A stretch of DNA of 64,000 nt from positions 62,001 through 126,000 of the forward strand of contig CALLVX010000071.1 in the NCBI GenBank assembly GCA_938010765.1, given 5' to 3'. The notes beneath the pieces are model-generated. The model saw only the letters and a program-made list of their open reading frames with translations, made no database searches and was not told where the DNA came from. Positions 18,747-27,572 of the stretch are shown here, in pieces. Every line of letters begins with the position of its first letter. The first letter of the stretch is position 1. The stretch is from an uncultured Flavobacteriaceae bacterium (lineage in GTDB: Bacteria > Bacteroidota > Bacteroidia > Flavobacteriales > Flavobacteriaceae). A program made the translations under genes and the position numbers.

Positions 18747-19856
18747 ATGAAAATTATTTTTAGATCGGCCGCATTGGCAGCACTAATTATTACCGCTTCT
18801 TGTGGAAAAGACACTGTGGAAGCCATTGCAGATGAAATTGATGAGCAAACCGAACAATTGGAACAAACGCCCTTAGAGGCAAATAGTGTGGCCGATAATG
18901 TGATAATAGCAGGTGGCACCAAAGAAGAAGGTGTACCGCCCACGCCGAACGGTGCAATTTCTATAGATGTATCGAATGCTGGAAAAACCGCATTTTTGAA
19001 TGAGGGATTCACGATTCCCGTAAGTTCGGATGCTGACATTGTTGGTGCCTACTTACAGTTTAAAACGAACGATGGTACAGTATCGGATAGCTATTATGAC
19101 ATTGAAGTCAACTCCAATACTTTTTCGAAAAAAGGGCTTCGAAAAACTATTTTCGATAAAAAGGCATCCACCCAAACGGCAAAAGTCGATGAGGCAAACT
19201 TTGATGTGGATTTCAACACACAGATCCAACCAGGTACTTTTTGCTATGTGATATGTGTGTATGATGCAGAAGGAAACATAAGCAACCCTAGCGAAGTATG
19301 TGTTACCGTTGAAAGTTGGGGAGGTAATAACGCAGTTGTTGGAAAATGGGCCTTGGTAAAAGAAGAAACCATTGAAGATGGGAAAACTTCGGTTTATCCA
19401 CTTGGTGATCCTGACTGTGATGAATGGACCGCCACCTGCAACAATCAGGAAGAAATAGACTTCTCTATTTGTTACACGCAGGAATACGGTATTTTAGAAA
19501 TAAAGGCCGACGGTACCTATGACATTGATTTCAAGGGAAGTGATGAGAATTATGACTACGATGCTTCCATCGAAGCCTGTGAAACTGTGTATACCGATGA
19601 CACAACCTTTAGGTATCAGAGTATGGGCAATTGGGCCTATGTTGCGGACGAAGACCGTCTCACCTTAGTAGAATACGGATATACCTTTGAGGAGGATGGA
19701 GAGACAAGATCCGAGACTGTGGAGAACGGAGAGGCCGACTTAGTCTACGATGGCAAGGTAGAAGTAAATGGAAACAGCTTTGTACTCGTTGAAATCGAAG
19801 ATTACGATGGTGACGGCATAACTAATAGTACTTACAAGTACTTCTTTGAAAAATAG
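18747..19856 (+). CDS. Lipoprotein of unknown function
   Basis: The 369-residue protein has a lipoprotein signal with lipobox TASC (Cys20). The acidic stretch after it, GKDTVEAIADEIDEQTEQLEQ, resembles the post-cysteine region of the CAP lipoprotein at 2760 and fits a surface-export signal. The body seems to contain an Ig-like region (about 70-190) and a C-terminal lipocalin-like beta region opening with VVGKWALVKEETIEDGK, which resembles lipocalin_4/DUF5004 proteins. It is rich in Asp/Glu. Role unknown. Confidence 0.75.
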   Translation: MKIIFRSAALAALIITASCGKDTVEAIADEIDEQTEQLEQTPLEANSVADNVIIAGGTKEEGVPPTPNGAISIDVSNAGKTAFLNEGFTIPVSSDADIVGAYLQFKTNDGTVSDSYYDIEVNSNTFSKKGLRKTIFDKKASTQTAKVDEANFDVDFNTQIQPGTFCYVICVYDAEGNISNPSEVCVTVESWGGNNAVVGKWALVKEETIEDGKTSVYPLGDPDCDEWTATCNNQEEIDFSICYTQEYGILEIKADGTYDIDFKGSDENYDYDASIEACETVYTDDTTFRYQSMGNWAYVADEDRLTLVEYGYTFEEDGETRSETVENGEADLVYDGKVEVNGNSFVLVEIEDYDGDGITNSTYKYFFEK

Positions 19857-19879
19857 GTCTTTTTAAAATGAAGTGATTT

Positions 19880-19910
19880 AAACCCTGACCTATAAAGTCA
19901 TGGTTTTTTT
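19880..19910 (+). terminator. Rho-independent terminator
   Basis: AAACC-TGAC pairs with GTCA-GGTTT, with one internal C/T mismatch, and is followed by a run of seven T. It follows the lipoprotein gene by about 25 bases. Confidence 0.7.
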
Positions 19911-19956
19911 GTACCCAATCATTTTATTTGGTAGTATTGTCCCTTAAATTTTGAAT

Positions 19957-20406
19957 ATGGTCTTGCCCTACGACGACAACTACTACATGAAAAAAGCCTT
20001 GCAAGAAGCCGAAGCCGCTTTTGAGAAAGGCGAGGTGCCTATTGGTGCGATCATTGTAATTCAAGACCGGATCATTGCACGAGCGCATAATCTTACCGAG
20101 CAGCTAAACGATGTGACCGCCCATGCAGAAATGCAGGCGATTACGGCGGCAGCCAATTTTTTGGGTGGCAAATATCTTAAGGGATGTACGCTCTACGTAA
20201 CCTTAGAACCTTGCCAAATGTGTGCCGGAGCCCTGTATTGGAGTCAAATAGCTAAAATTGTATATGCGGCAAAAGATATAGATCGTGGTTGCGGTGCCAT
20301 GGGTGCCAAACTACACCCCAAGACAGAGATAACGGGCGGCGTACTCGAAAATGAGGCATCGGATCTCTTAAAACGGTTTTTTATTCAAAAACGAAACTTA
20401 AACTAA
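19957..20406 (+). CDS. tadA: tRNA-specific adenosine deaminase-type nucleoside deaminase
   Basis: The product has about 149 residues and the cytidine/deoxycytidylate deaminase fold. The zinc signature is complete: HAEMQAI (His-Ala-Glu) and PCQMCAGAL (Pro-Cys-x-x-Cys). The family converts adenosine to inosine at the wobble position of tRNA-Arg; some relatives act on free bases such as guanine, so specificity is inferred. The ATG at 19957 is preferred to the TTG at 19951. A 24-base palindromic terminator follows. Confidence 0.88.
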   Translation: MVLPYDDNYYMKKALQEAEAAFEKGEVPIGAIIVIQDRIIARAHNLTEQLNDVTAHAEMQAITAAANFLGGKYLKGCTLYVTLEPCQMCAGALYWSQIAKIVYAAKDIDRGCGAMGAKLHPKTEITGGVLENEASDLLKRFFIQKRNLN

Positions 20407-20464
20407 TTAGGCCTCGAAAAAATGAACAGAAACAAACCAATTTTTCGGTTTTGCTAAAACAAAA

Positions 20465-20488
20465 AACCCTAACGATATCGTTAGGGTT
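20465..20488. terminator. Bidirectional terminator
   Basis: AACCCTAACGAT followed by ATCGTTAGGGTT forms a perfect 24-base palindrome between the convergent tadA and cold-shock genes, preceded by six A on the left. Confidence 0.8.
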
Positions 20489-20517
20489 CTATGTAGTTCA
20501 AGATTACAATATAGTCA

Positions 20518-20709
20518 TCAGACCACTTGTACTTGTGCGGCGATAATACCTTTTCTTCCCTCTTCTTCTTCATACTCAACTTTGTCTCCTTCGTTCAATT
20601 GAGTGCCATTTAATGCAGTCGCGTGTACAAAGATGTCTTTTCCGGTCTCGTCGTTGGTAATGAACCCATATCCCTTGGACTCATTAAAGAATTTTACAGT
20701 TCCAATCAT
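20518..20709 (-). CDS. Cold-shock domain protein
   Basis: This 63-residue single-stranded nucleic-acid-binding protein is a minimal CspA-type domain. RNP1-type KGYGFI and RNP2-type DIFVHA are both present, with a MIGTVKFFN start. The tail EEEEGRKGIIAAQVQVV is typical of Bacteroidota Csps. It likely acts as an RNA chaperone. About 94 bases separate it from the next gene upstream, room for the long 5-prime leader usual for csp genes, but no structure is obvious there. Confidence 0.95.
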   Translation of the reverse strand: MIGTVKFFNESKGYGFITNDETGKDIFVHATALNGTQLNEGDKVEYEEEEGRKGIIAAQVQVV

Positions 20710-20803
20710 GCCAATTAAAGATTAAATAATAAAAAGTTTGCCTTACTAATTTATAATTTTTTACGCTTGCATGTTAAAAAAAGAAGCATTTTTTAAATAG
20801 AAA

Positions 20804-21061
20804 TTATTGATTATCAGCATTTTCACTATCCTTACCCTGCATTTTTCGAACGTTTTCCTCGGTCAACATATAGTCTTTCATCTTTTTCCCCTTACTTTCC
20901 TTATACAAGAATAAAGGCATTGCCAGTAGAAAAAGGGCCACTACTCCTGAACCAATAAATTTGTTCGCCAACAACTCTTGGGATTCATCTAACCAATAAC
21001 CATATCCTATCGCCCCTAATGATGCCAATACAATCAATACTACCACATGTTTTAATTTCAT
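20804..21061 (-). CDS. Small membrane protein, unknown
   Basis: The 85-residue protein has two predicted membrane helices (about residues 5-23 and 37-53) and a charged C-terminal tail, KGKKMKDYMLTEENVRKMQG. Its ATG overlaps the stop of the DUF3995 gene by four bases, so the two are translationally coupled. No family name is recognised. Confidence 0.75.
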   Translation of the reverse strand: MKLKHVVVLIVLASLGAIGYGYWLDESQELLANKFIGSGVVALFLLAMPLFLYKESKGKKMKDYMLTEENVRKMQGKDSENADNQ

Positions 21062-21495
21062 ACTATTTTACTTAACCATTGTAACGAATATCCCAATACT
21101 GCCAATACGGTACACAAAGGTATTATAAGCTTCGAATCTGTCTTTGCAAAAAGAGTGGTTTTAACTTTTTTGAAAACTCCCACATACTTAAAATCCCCGA
21201 TTGTTCTCAATAAAAAAATAGAAGGAATGATCCATCCACCATAAACCATCAGCCATTTTGGAAAGTGCAAGCCCAGTACACCCATCTTAACGGCGTAAAA
21301 CACGGCAAAAAACAAAAGTCCTATACCTACGATAGTACAATTTATAGGGCCTGGATTTAACACCCGATGTCCGTCCCTATTGGTGGGCAATGACCTTTCT
21401 AAGGCCCATTTTCCTCCAAGGGCCCAATAAAAGTGAAGCATTCCCAACAGCAGAAAAATACACATCAACAACCCACCTGCCATTTGAATTTCCAT
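21058..21495 (-). CDS. DUF3995 family membrane protein
   Basis: The 145-residue protein has four predicted membrane helices. The DUF3995 signature is visible in the HFYWALGGKWALERSLPTN segment (about 21-39) and in FLLRTIGDFKYVGVFKK (about 114-130). It starts one base after the ClC stop and overlaps the next gene, so it forms a three-gene unit with the ClC protein. The biochemical role of this family is unknown. Confidence 0.85.
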   Translation of the reverse strand: MEIQMAGGLLMCIFLLLGMLHFYWALGGKWALERSLPTNRDGHRVLNPGPINCTIVGIGLLFFAVFYAVKMGVLGLHFPKWLMVYGGWIIPSIFLLRTIGDFKYVGVFKKVKTTLFAKTDSKLIIPLCTVLAVLGYSLQWLSKIV

Positions 21496-21496
21496 A

Positions 21497-23278
21497 CTAT
21501 GCGGTGAAATTAATTAGCTCCCTGCGGTAGGCGGTCAACAGTTTTGATTTAGACACAAAACCTATATACACGCCGTCTTTGACTACCGGCAAGTTCCAGG
21601 CCCCGCTTTCTTGAAATTTCTGCATAACCTTTTTCATATTGTCTTTTCCATAGAAAATATGCTCGGGCGCATTGTGCATAAAGGTCTCTACTTTTGTGCT
21701 TTTATAGAGCGAAGTATCAAACATAAATTCCCTGATGTCATCTAGCAATACAATTCCCACCAGGATTTTGTTCTCATCGACTACCGGGAAAATATTCCGG
21801 GTCGACTTGGCTACCGATTGATGCAACATATCACCGAGGGTCATGTTCGGGTGTACGGTCTTGAAATCTTTTTCTATTACATCTTCCAATTCCATCAAGG
21901 TAAGCACACGCTGATCTTTATCGTGTGTTAATAGTGCACCGCTTTCGGCCAATTCTCTTGTATAAATCGTATGATCTATCGCATTTTTGGTAATAAGGTA
22001 TGATATCGAAGCGGTAATCATTAAAGGAACAAACAAGGCGTACCCACCGGTAATTTCCGCAATCAAAAAAATAGCGGTCAACGGGGCATGCAACACCCCG
22101 GCAATCAAACCGGCCATTCCTATCAAGGTAAAATTGCTTTCCGAAACAGTAAAGCCCAAACCCGTATTATTAATAATTTTGGCCACCGCATTCCCCAAGG
22201 CGCTGCCCATGACCATTGTAGGGATAAAGGTTCCTCCGGCACCTCCTGCCGCCAAGGTGGCCGTCATCGCCACAGCCTTAAAAATGGTAATTCCTACCAG
22301 CAAGGCAATCACTACCCAAATATTGTCTATAAATGCATCGAAGGGCGTTTTTCCCAAAGCGGCCACATGATTCCCATCAAGTAAGTTGTTGATAAAGCCA
22401 AAGCCCTCTCCGTAGAGCGGTGGAATAAAATAAAGCATCACCCCAATCGCCAAACCGCCCACTAACAATCGATACTTGGGGCTCTTCAAGGGTTTGAAAA
22501 GCGTGTTTATTCGAAAGTACATTTTGGTAAAATAAATGGAGGCAAAGCCGGTACCTACGCCGAGAATTATATAGAACAGCGTATCCTTGATCTCAAAATC
22601 TTCTGTAATCGAAAAATTAAAAAGTACTTCGTTGCCCATAAAAAAGTACGAGGTCAGCACCCCTGATATCGAAGCAAGTAAAAGTGGCAGTACCGACAGG
22701 AGGGTCAAATCCATACTAAAGACTTCGACCGCAAAAATGATTGCGGCAATGGGGGATTGAAAAATGGAGGCAATAGCACCCGCCGAGGCACAAGCTATTA
22801 AAAGGGAGCGGGTCTTGGCGTTGATATGAAAAAACCTCCCCAGGTTGGAACTAATGGCGGCGCCGGTTGCGACCGCAGGCCCCAAAAGCCCTACAGAACC
22901 CCCAAAACCCACCGTAAGCGGCGCCGTAATCAATTGTGTATAAATCTGCTTGGGGTCAATAATTCCTCGCTTTTTAGAAAGCGAAAACATGATCGATGAA
23001 ATCGCATGGCGAAGTTTCTCTTTATGAACAAATTTCACATAAAGGTATACCATTGTAAGCCCTACGATGGGAAGTACAAAGTAGAGGCCGTTAGAGATTA
23101 AAATTCCCTTGTCGACCAGGGACTGAATAAAATAGGTGATGTTTTTGAGCGTAACAGAGGCCAAGCCCGCAAGGAGCCCTACACAAACGCTTAGAATATG
23201 GATAAACGTTTTGTTAGAAATATGCTTGTAACGCCAAATCAGGAAGCGTTTAAAGATGGTTTTCTTTTGGGTTGGCAT
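21497..23278 (-). CDS. ClC-family chloride channel/transporter with CBS pair
   Basis: The 593-residue protein has a ClC membrane domain (about residues 20-430) and two C-terminal CBS domains. ClC landmarks are GFGGSVGLLGPAVATGAAIS and a later GGAGGTFIPTMVMGSALG. In the first landmark the position of the gating glutamate (GREGP in E. coli) is leucine, giving GLLGP. Starts at 23335 or 23359 are possible; 23278 (MPTQKKT) is chosen because the charged FKRFLIWRYKH helix follows directly. It is translated together with DUF3995 and the 85-residue protein downstream. Confidence 0.88.
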   Translation of the reverse strand: MPTQKKTIFKRFLIWRYKHISNKTFIHILSVCVGLLAGLASVTLKNITYFIQSLVDKGILISNGLYFVLPIVGLTMVYLYVKFVHKEKLRHAISSIMFSLSKKRGIIDPKQIYTQLITAPLTVGFGGSVGLLGPAVATGAAISSNLGRFFHINAKTRSLLIACASAGAIASIFQSPIAAIIFAVEVFSMDLTLLSVLPLLLASISGVLTSYFFMGNEVLFNFSITEDFEIKDTLFYIILGVGTGFASIYFTKMYFRINTLFKPLKSPKYRLLVGGLAIGVMLYFIPPLYGEGFGFINNLLDGNHVAALGKTPFDAFIDNIWVVIALLVGITIFKAVAMTATLAAGGAGGTFIPTMVMGSALGNAVAKIINNTGLGFTVSESNFTLIGMAGLIAGVLHAPLTAIFLIAEITGGYALFVPLMITASISYLITKNAIDHTIYTRELAESGALLTHDKDQRVLTLMELEDVIEKDFKTVHPNMTLGDMLHQSVAKSTRNIFPVVDENKILVGIVLLDDIREFMFDTSLYKSTKVETFMHNAPEHIFYGKDNMKKVMQKFQESGAWNLPVVKDGVYIGFVSKSKLLTAYRRELINFTA

Positions 23279-23375
23279 GTAGCTTTGCCTTTTAAACCGA
23301 TTCGACCCCGGCCCGAAATTTAGGAACGGGTTCATTGTTGACCAAATCGATACTAGCAAAGTAAAGGTATTAATT

Positions 23376-24212
23376 CTACTGAAGAATTGACTGTTTTAAG
23401 GCCTCGAGGTCTTCCCAATATATTTGGCGCAACGCTTCTACATAATCTCTGTTATTGTAAAACCCTGCTTCATAATCGATCATCGCCTCCTCTATTAAGC
23501 TCGCCGCCATTTTTTTGTCCCCGGCTTCTAAGCTCAGTTTTGCCTTGTAATACTTCGCATCTGCCGATTGCTTAAAATAATGCACCACCTTATCAAAATT
23601 GGCCAAGGCCTGCTCCTTATCTCCCGATTCATAATGGGCGATACCACGATATAAAAAGGCATTGATCTCGACCCAATCTTCCCCGGTATCTTTGGTCTCT
23701 TTTTTGATATGTTTATCCCAATAGGAGATGGAATTTTCATAGTCCTTCATGCCCAAATAGGCAATACCGCGCCAGTAGTCAACACTATGCCCTTGTGGGT
23801 GGTCGATGAAATTAGGAGTCAAGGTATCAGAAGCATTAAAATCGGCGATGGCTTTTTTATAATCACGATAAAACATAAGGTAGAGATACCCTCGCCAAGG
23901 TTGCCATGTTTTGGCATCGTGCCTTACCGCTTTGTCGAACTGCGGTTTCCATTTGTGTGGCATACCCCGTTTCAAATGGGCTACCGAAAGTTCTCTGATG
24001 GCCTCTGCGTAGGTAGTATCTAAAGCAATCGCCTTTTCGATACGGGTCATACTTTCAGGGGAGCCTTGCAAAAGGTGTGATCCTTGCTCGTATACCTGTA
24101 CTGCCAATTCCTTGTTCTGAACCTGTGGCTCTTGCTTCGGTTTTTTTTCGGAACAGGAAAAAATAACTACAATACCTAAAAGGCTAAGGCAATATTTCAA
24201 CAACTTTTCCAT
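23376..24212 (-). CDS. TPR lipoprotein
   Basis: The 278-residue protein has a lipobox IFSC at Cys20 and tetratricopeptide repeats through the body, for example DYENSISYWDKHIKKETK and DKEQALANFDKVVHYFKQSA. The ATG at 24212 is chosen because it gives a proper lipoprotein signal. It overlaps the end of the upstream gene by 29 bases, so the two are coupled. It is probably a periplasmic or outer-membrane scaffold; its partner is not evident. Confidence 0.82.
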   Translation of the reverse strand: MEKLLKYCLSLLGIVVIFSCSEKKPKQEPQVQNKELAVQVYEQGSHLLQGSPESMTRIEKAIALDTTYAEAIRELSVAHLKRGMPHKWKPQFDKAVRHDAKTWQPWRGYLYLMFYRDYKKAIADFNASDTLTPNFIDHPQGHSVDYWRGIAYLGMKDYENSISYWDKHIKKETKDTGEDWVEINAFLYRGIAHYESGDKEQALANFDKVVHYFKQSADAKYYKAKLSLEAGDKKMAASLIEEAMIDYEAGFYNNRDYVEALRQIYWEDLEALKQSILQ

Positions 24213-24735
24213 TTTCCAGTTTAAAGATGATATACATATAGGCATCGCGCGACTCCTTCCTTTTAAGAGATGCCCAATTCGTTGGCTGCATGGTCAAAGA
24301 AACCAATTGATCTACCATTCCGTCACTTAAATCGGTCAACTCCAAGTCGCTATTTAGTTCGTTTACTTCCAAATCTCCCAAGTCACCTTCACAATCGATC
24401 AAAAATCGCAGGTTTAAGAAGCCGGTGTCTAAAAACGCATCGCTCTTGTAATTATTGAGAATATGCCTTCTAAAAGTAGGTTTCCCATTTTTATAGCTAT
24501 GGGGTGCCGTACTGTGATAAAAGCCAATGGGCAGTTTATCGCTACAGCGTTGAAAGTTTTCTGAAAAATCTTTGTTTTCCGGAGAGAGATAGCCAATATG
24601 ATGAGGATACTTTTCCTCATCGACCTCGAACTTCCCTTTTACCTGGTAGTATAACAATCCGAAGCCAGAGACTCCTAAAAGAACCACTCCAAGCAAAAAA
24701 TAAAGGCTAAACTTCAGGATTCCGTTTTTCGTCAT
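24184..24735 (-). CDS. Membrane-anchored protein with TonB-C-like tail
   Basis: The 183-residue protein has one N-terminal membrane helix (about residues 8-30) and a periplasmic domain. The C-terminal portion, with DTGFLNLRFLIDCEGDLGDLEV followed by a conserved helix and TNWASLK, looks like a TonB C-terminal-type fold, though no TonB proline-rich linker is present. It is upstream of and overlapping the TPR lipoprotein, which suggests a shared envelope function. No firm family assignment. Confidence 0.65.
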   Translation of the reverse strand: MTKNGILKFSLYFLLGVVLLGVSGFGLLYYQVKGKFEVDEEKYPHHIGYLSPENKDFSENFQRCSDKLPIGFYHSTAPHSYKNGKPTFRRHILNNYKSDAFLDTGFLNLRFLIDCEGDLGDLEVNELNSDLELTDLSDGMVDQLVSLTMQPTNWASLKRKESRDAYMYIIFKLENGKVVEILP

Positions 24736-24817
24736 TCCTAAAATTAACGATAAAATACGAACGGGGTATTCTCTTGCCCTTGACGACCCTAAAAAAATAT
24801 ACGAACGGTATACTTGG

Positions 24818-26575
24818 CTATTTCAACGGCAGGTCGAGTTTAAGGCTAAGCTCTGTCAACTGATCCTCATCAATGGGTGCCGGCGCATCGATCATGACAT
24901 CACGACCGCTGTTGTTTTTTGGAAAAGCAATGAAATCGCGTATGGTCTCCTGTCCGCCTAAAATGGCGACCAAACGATCTAAACCAAAAGCAATTCCACC
25001 ATGGGGCGGGGCGCCGTATTGAAAGGCATCCATCAAAAACCCAAACTGGGCCTTCGCCTCTTCGGGGGTAAAACCGAGATGCTTGAACATCGTCGCCTGG
25101 GTCTCTTTGTCGTGAATACGAATAGACCCCCCCCCAATTTCGTTCCCATTCAATACCAAATCATAGGCATTGGCCCTTACCGCACCGGGGTCGGTCTCTA
25201 ACAAGGCTAGCTGCCCTGGTTTTGGAGAGGTAAAGGGGTGGTGCATTGCATGGTAATGGCCTGTTTCCTCATCGAGTTCCAACAAGGGGAAATCAACGAC
25301 CCAAAGCGGTGCGAATTCGGCTGGGTTACGAAGGCCTATGCGTGTGGCCAGTTCCATGCGCAAGGCACTTAGTTGTGTTCGCGCTTTGTTCGCATCTCCT
25401 GAAAGTACACAAATTAGATCCCCGGCCTTGGCAGCTGTAGCTTCGGCCCATTTCCCCAAATCTTTTTGGTCATAAAACTTATCTACAGAAGATTTAAAAC
25501 TACCATCTTCATTACAGCGTACGTAGACCATGCCCTTGGCCCCAACTTGAGGTCTTCGAACCCAATCGGTCAGTTTATCTATTTCTTTTCGGGTATAGCT
25601 ATTGGCTCCAGGAACCGCAATACCAACTACTAGTTCTGCTTCATTGAATACATTAAATTCTTTATGCTGAGTTACAGAATTGAGTTCCCCGAATTCCATT
25701 CCGAATCGAATATCGGGTTTATCGTTCCCATATTTCTTTATGGCCTCATCATAGGTCATTCTTGGGAACCGTTCAATCTCGAAACCATTGATTTCTTTTA
25801 GGAGGTGTTTGGTCAACCCTTCAAAGGCGTCTAAAATATCCTCTTGTTCTACAAAGGCCATTTCACAATCGATCTGCGTGAATTCTGGCTGCCTATCGGC
25901 ACGTAGGTCTTCATCTCTAAAACACTTCACAATTTGGAAGTATTTATCCAAACCACCAACCATCAATAGTTGCTTAAAGGTTTGGGGAGATTGGGGAAGC
26001 GCATAAAATTGGCCCTCATTCATACGGCTTGGCACCACAAAATCGCGTGCCCCTTCTGGAGTGGATTTAATCAAATAGGGTGTTTCCACTTCGATAAAAC
26101 CGGCATCCGATAAATATTTTCGCACTTCCATGGCCACCTTGCTGCGAAAGATGAGATTATTTTTAACCGGGTTTCTGCGAATATCCAAGTAGCGGAACTT
26201 CATACGCAGATCCTCTCCGCCATCTGTTTCGTTTTCTATAGTAAAAGGTGGGGTCTCGCTTTCGTTCAACACTTTTAACTCCTCTACCAATACTTCGATA
26301 TTTCCGGTGGGGATGTTCGGGTTTTTTGAAGCACGTTCAATCACCTGTCCCTGCACTTGGACCACAAACTCGCGCCCCAAACTTCGGGCTTGCTCAAGTA
26401 ATTCGGAAGAGGTACGATCTTCATCGAATACCAATTGTGTGATACCGTAGCGATCTCTAAGATCTACCCATGCAACAAAACCTTTATCCCTGGTCTTTTG
26501 CACCCATCCTGAAAGGGTTACCTTTTTATCGATATCCGATTCCCGTAATTCTCCGCAGTTATGGCTTCTGTACAT
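24818..26575 (-). CDS. aspS: Aspartate--tRNA ligase
   Basis: The 585-residue class II synthetase charges tRNA-Asp. It has the N-terminal anticodon-binding OB fold ([20 protein letters not shown]), motif 2 with [18 protein letters not shown], the bacterial GAD insertion domain (about 280-420) and motif 3 in [16 protein letters not shown]. The ATG at 26575 ([11 protein letters not shown]) matches the family start; a longer frame from 26656 adds a non-conserved leader. Length fits the bacterial AspRS type. Confidence 0.97.
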   Translation of the reverse strand: MYRSHNCGELRESDIDKKVTLSGWVQKTRDKGFVAWVDLRDRYGITQLVFDEDRTSSELLEQARSLGREFVVQVQGQVIERASKNPNIPTGNIEVLVEELKVLNESETPPFTIENETDGGEDLRMKFRYLDIRRNPVKNNLIFRSKVAMEVRKYLSDAGFIEVETPYLIKSTPEGARDFVVPSRMNEGQFYALPQSPQTFKQLLMVGGLDKYFQIVKCFRDEDLRADRQPEFTQIDCEMAFVEQEDILDAFEGLTKHLLKEINGFEIERFPRMTYDEAIKKYGNDKPDIRFGMEFGELNSVTQHKEFNVFNEAELVVGIAVPGANSYTRKEIDKLTDWVRRPQVGAKGMVYVRCNEDGSFKSSVDKFYDQKDLGKWAEATAAKAGDLICVLSGDANKARTQLSALRMELATRIGLRNPAEFAPLWVVDFPLLELDEETGHYHAMHHPFTSPKPGQLALLETDPGAVRANAYDLVLNGNEIGGGSIRIHDKETQATMFKHLGFTPEEAKAQFGFLMDAFQYGAPPHGGIAFGLDRLVAILGGQETIRDFIAFPKNNSGRDVMIDAPAPIDEDQLTELSLKLDLPLK

Positions 26576-26773
26576 ACTACCTTCTATTTTAAGCCGCAAA
26601 TTTAAGAAGTAATTGCCGTTAGAAGGCGTTTTAACTTCTATTTTGTGCAAGAACATCTCTGATGTTGCCTACAAAGAAGCTTAAATTTCATATTGGAATA
26701 CCAATTCACCTCTATTTTACGTTCAAATACTATTGTCGTTGCTACTATTTAGAACAGCGAACAAGAAACCTAC

Positions 26774-27508
26774 ATGCCATTTACCGCTTCACACCCCGCC
26801 CTTATTCTGCCGCTTCTCAAAAAGCGGTGGCTGTCGGCATCGGGATTATTAATGGGCAGTATGGTTCCCGATTTCGAGTTTTTTTTACGAATGAAGGCAG
26901 AAGGCCCTTATGGACATACACTCCTAGGCATGTTTTGGCTGAACATTCCGATAGCGCTGGGGTTTATTTTTTTATATCATGGCTTGGTTAGAAACTCCCT
27001 CATAAAAAGCCTCCCCTCCTATTTTGAAAGGCGAATGCGCTTGTTTTTGGCTTTTGATTGGAATGTGTACTTCCGTAAGAACTACGGCAAGGTACTCCTA
27101 TCTATTGTGCTAGGGAATCTGAGTCATTTGTTCTGGGATGCTTTTACCCATTTTGACGGTTTTTTTGTAACAAAAATATCCTTTTTGAACACCCTGATCT
27201 GGTCGATACCCTTATATGACCTCTTGCAGTATGCCTGCAGTTTAGTAGGTGCATTGGCCATCTGGCATTATATAGGAGCGTTGCCAATGGGCCGAGCAAA
27301 ACCTTCAGAAAACAATAAACTGGTTTACTGGTTGTTTGTCTGTATTGTTTGTACGATCGTAATGGGTATGCGTTTTTGGAATACGGCTGTCTTCCATTTT
27401 GGAGATCGAATTGTTTCCCTGCTATTTTCGTTTATGGCCGGGTTATTGGGTGCTTCGTTATGGGCTTTGTACAATCGAAGAATAGGAGTCAAAAAAAGCT
27501 CGTTTTAA
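26774..27508 (+). CDS. DUF4184 family membrane protein
   Basis: The 244-residue protein has about six predicted membrane helices. The family pattern is present: MPFTASHPALILPL at the start, MGSMVPDFEFF (about 28-38), GHTLLGMFW and GNLSHLFWDAFTH with conserved histidines and aspartates. This arrangement resembles membrane-bound metal-dependent hydrolases of the YdjM type, but activity is unproven. It is monocistronic, with a strong bidirectional terminator 17 bases after the stop. Confidence 0.85.
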   Translation: MPFTASHPALILPLLKKRWLSASGLLMGSMVPDFEFFLRMKAEGPYGHTLLGMFWLNIPIALGFIFLYHGLVRNSLIKSLPSYFERRMRLFLAFDWNVYFRKNYGKVLLSIVLGNLSHLFWDAFTHFDGFFVTKISFLNTLIWSIPLYDLLQYACSLVGALAIWHYIGALPMGRAKPSENNKLVYWLFVCIVCTIVMGMRFWNTAVFHFGDRIVSLLFSFMAGLLGASLWALYNRRIGVKKSSF

Positions 27509-27525
27509 TACACTTGTTAAAACAA

Positions 27526-27554
27526 AAAGCCCTGATTATAAACGTCAGGGCTTT
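27526..27554. terminator. Bidirectional terminator
   Basis: AAAGCCCTGA (27526-27535) and TCAGGGCTTT (27545-27554) form a perfect 10-base stem with a 9-base loop, between the convergent DUF4184 gene and the RND permease. Confidence 0.85.
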
Positions 27555-27572
27555 GAATTATACCGATTATTG

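Noticed and set aside
26662-26991. 109-residue plus-strand frame
   Set aside because: It overlaps the DUF4184 gene in another frame; the DUF4184 frame has a clear family pattern.
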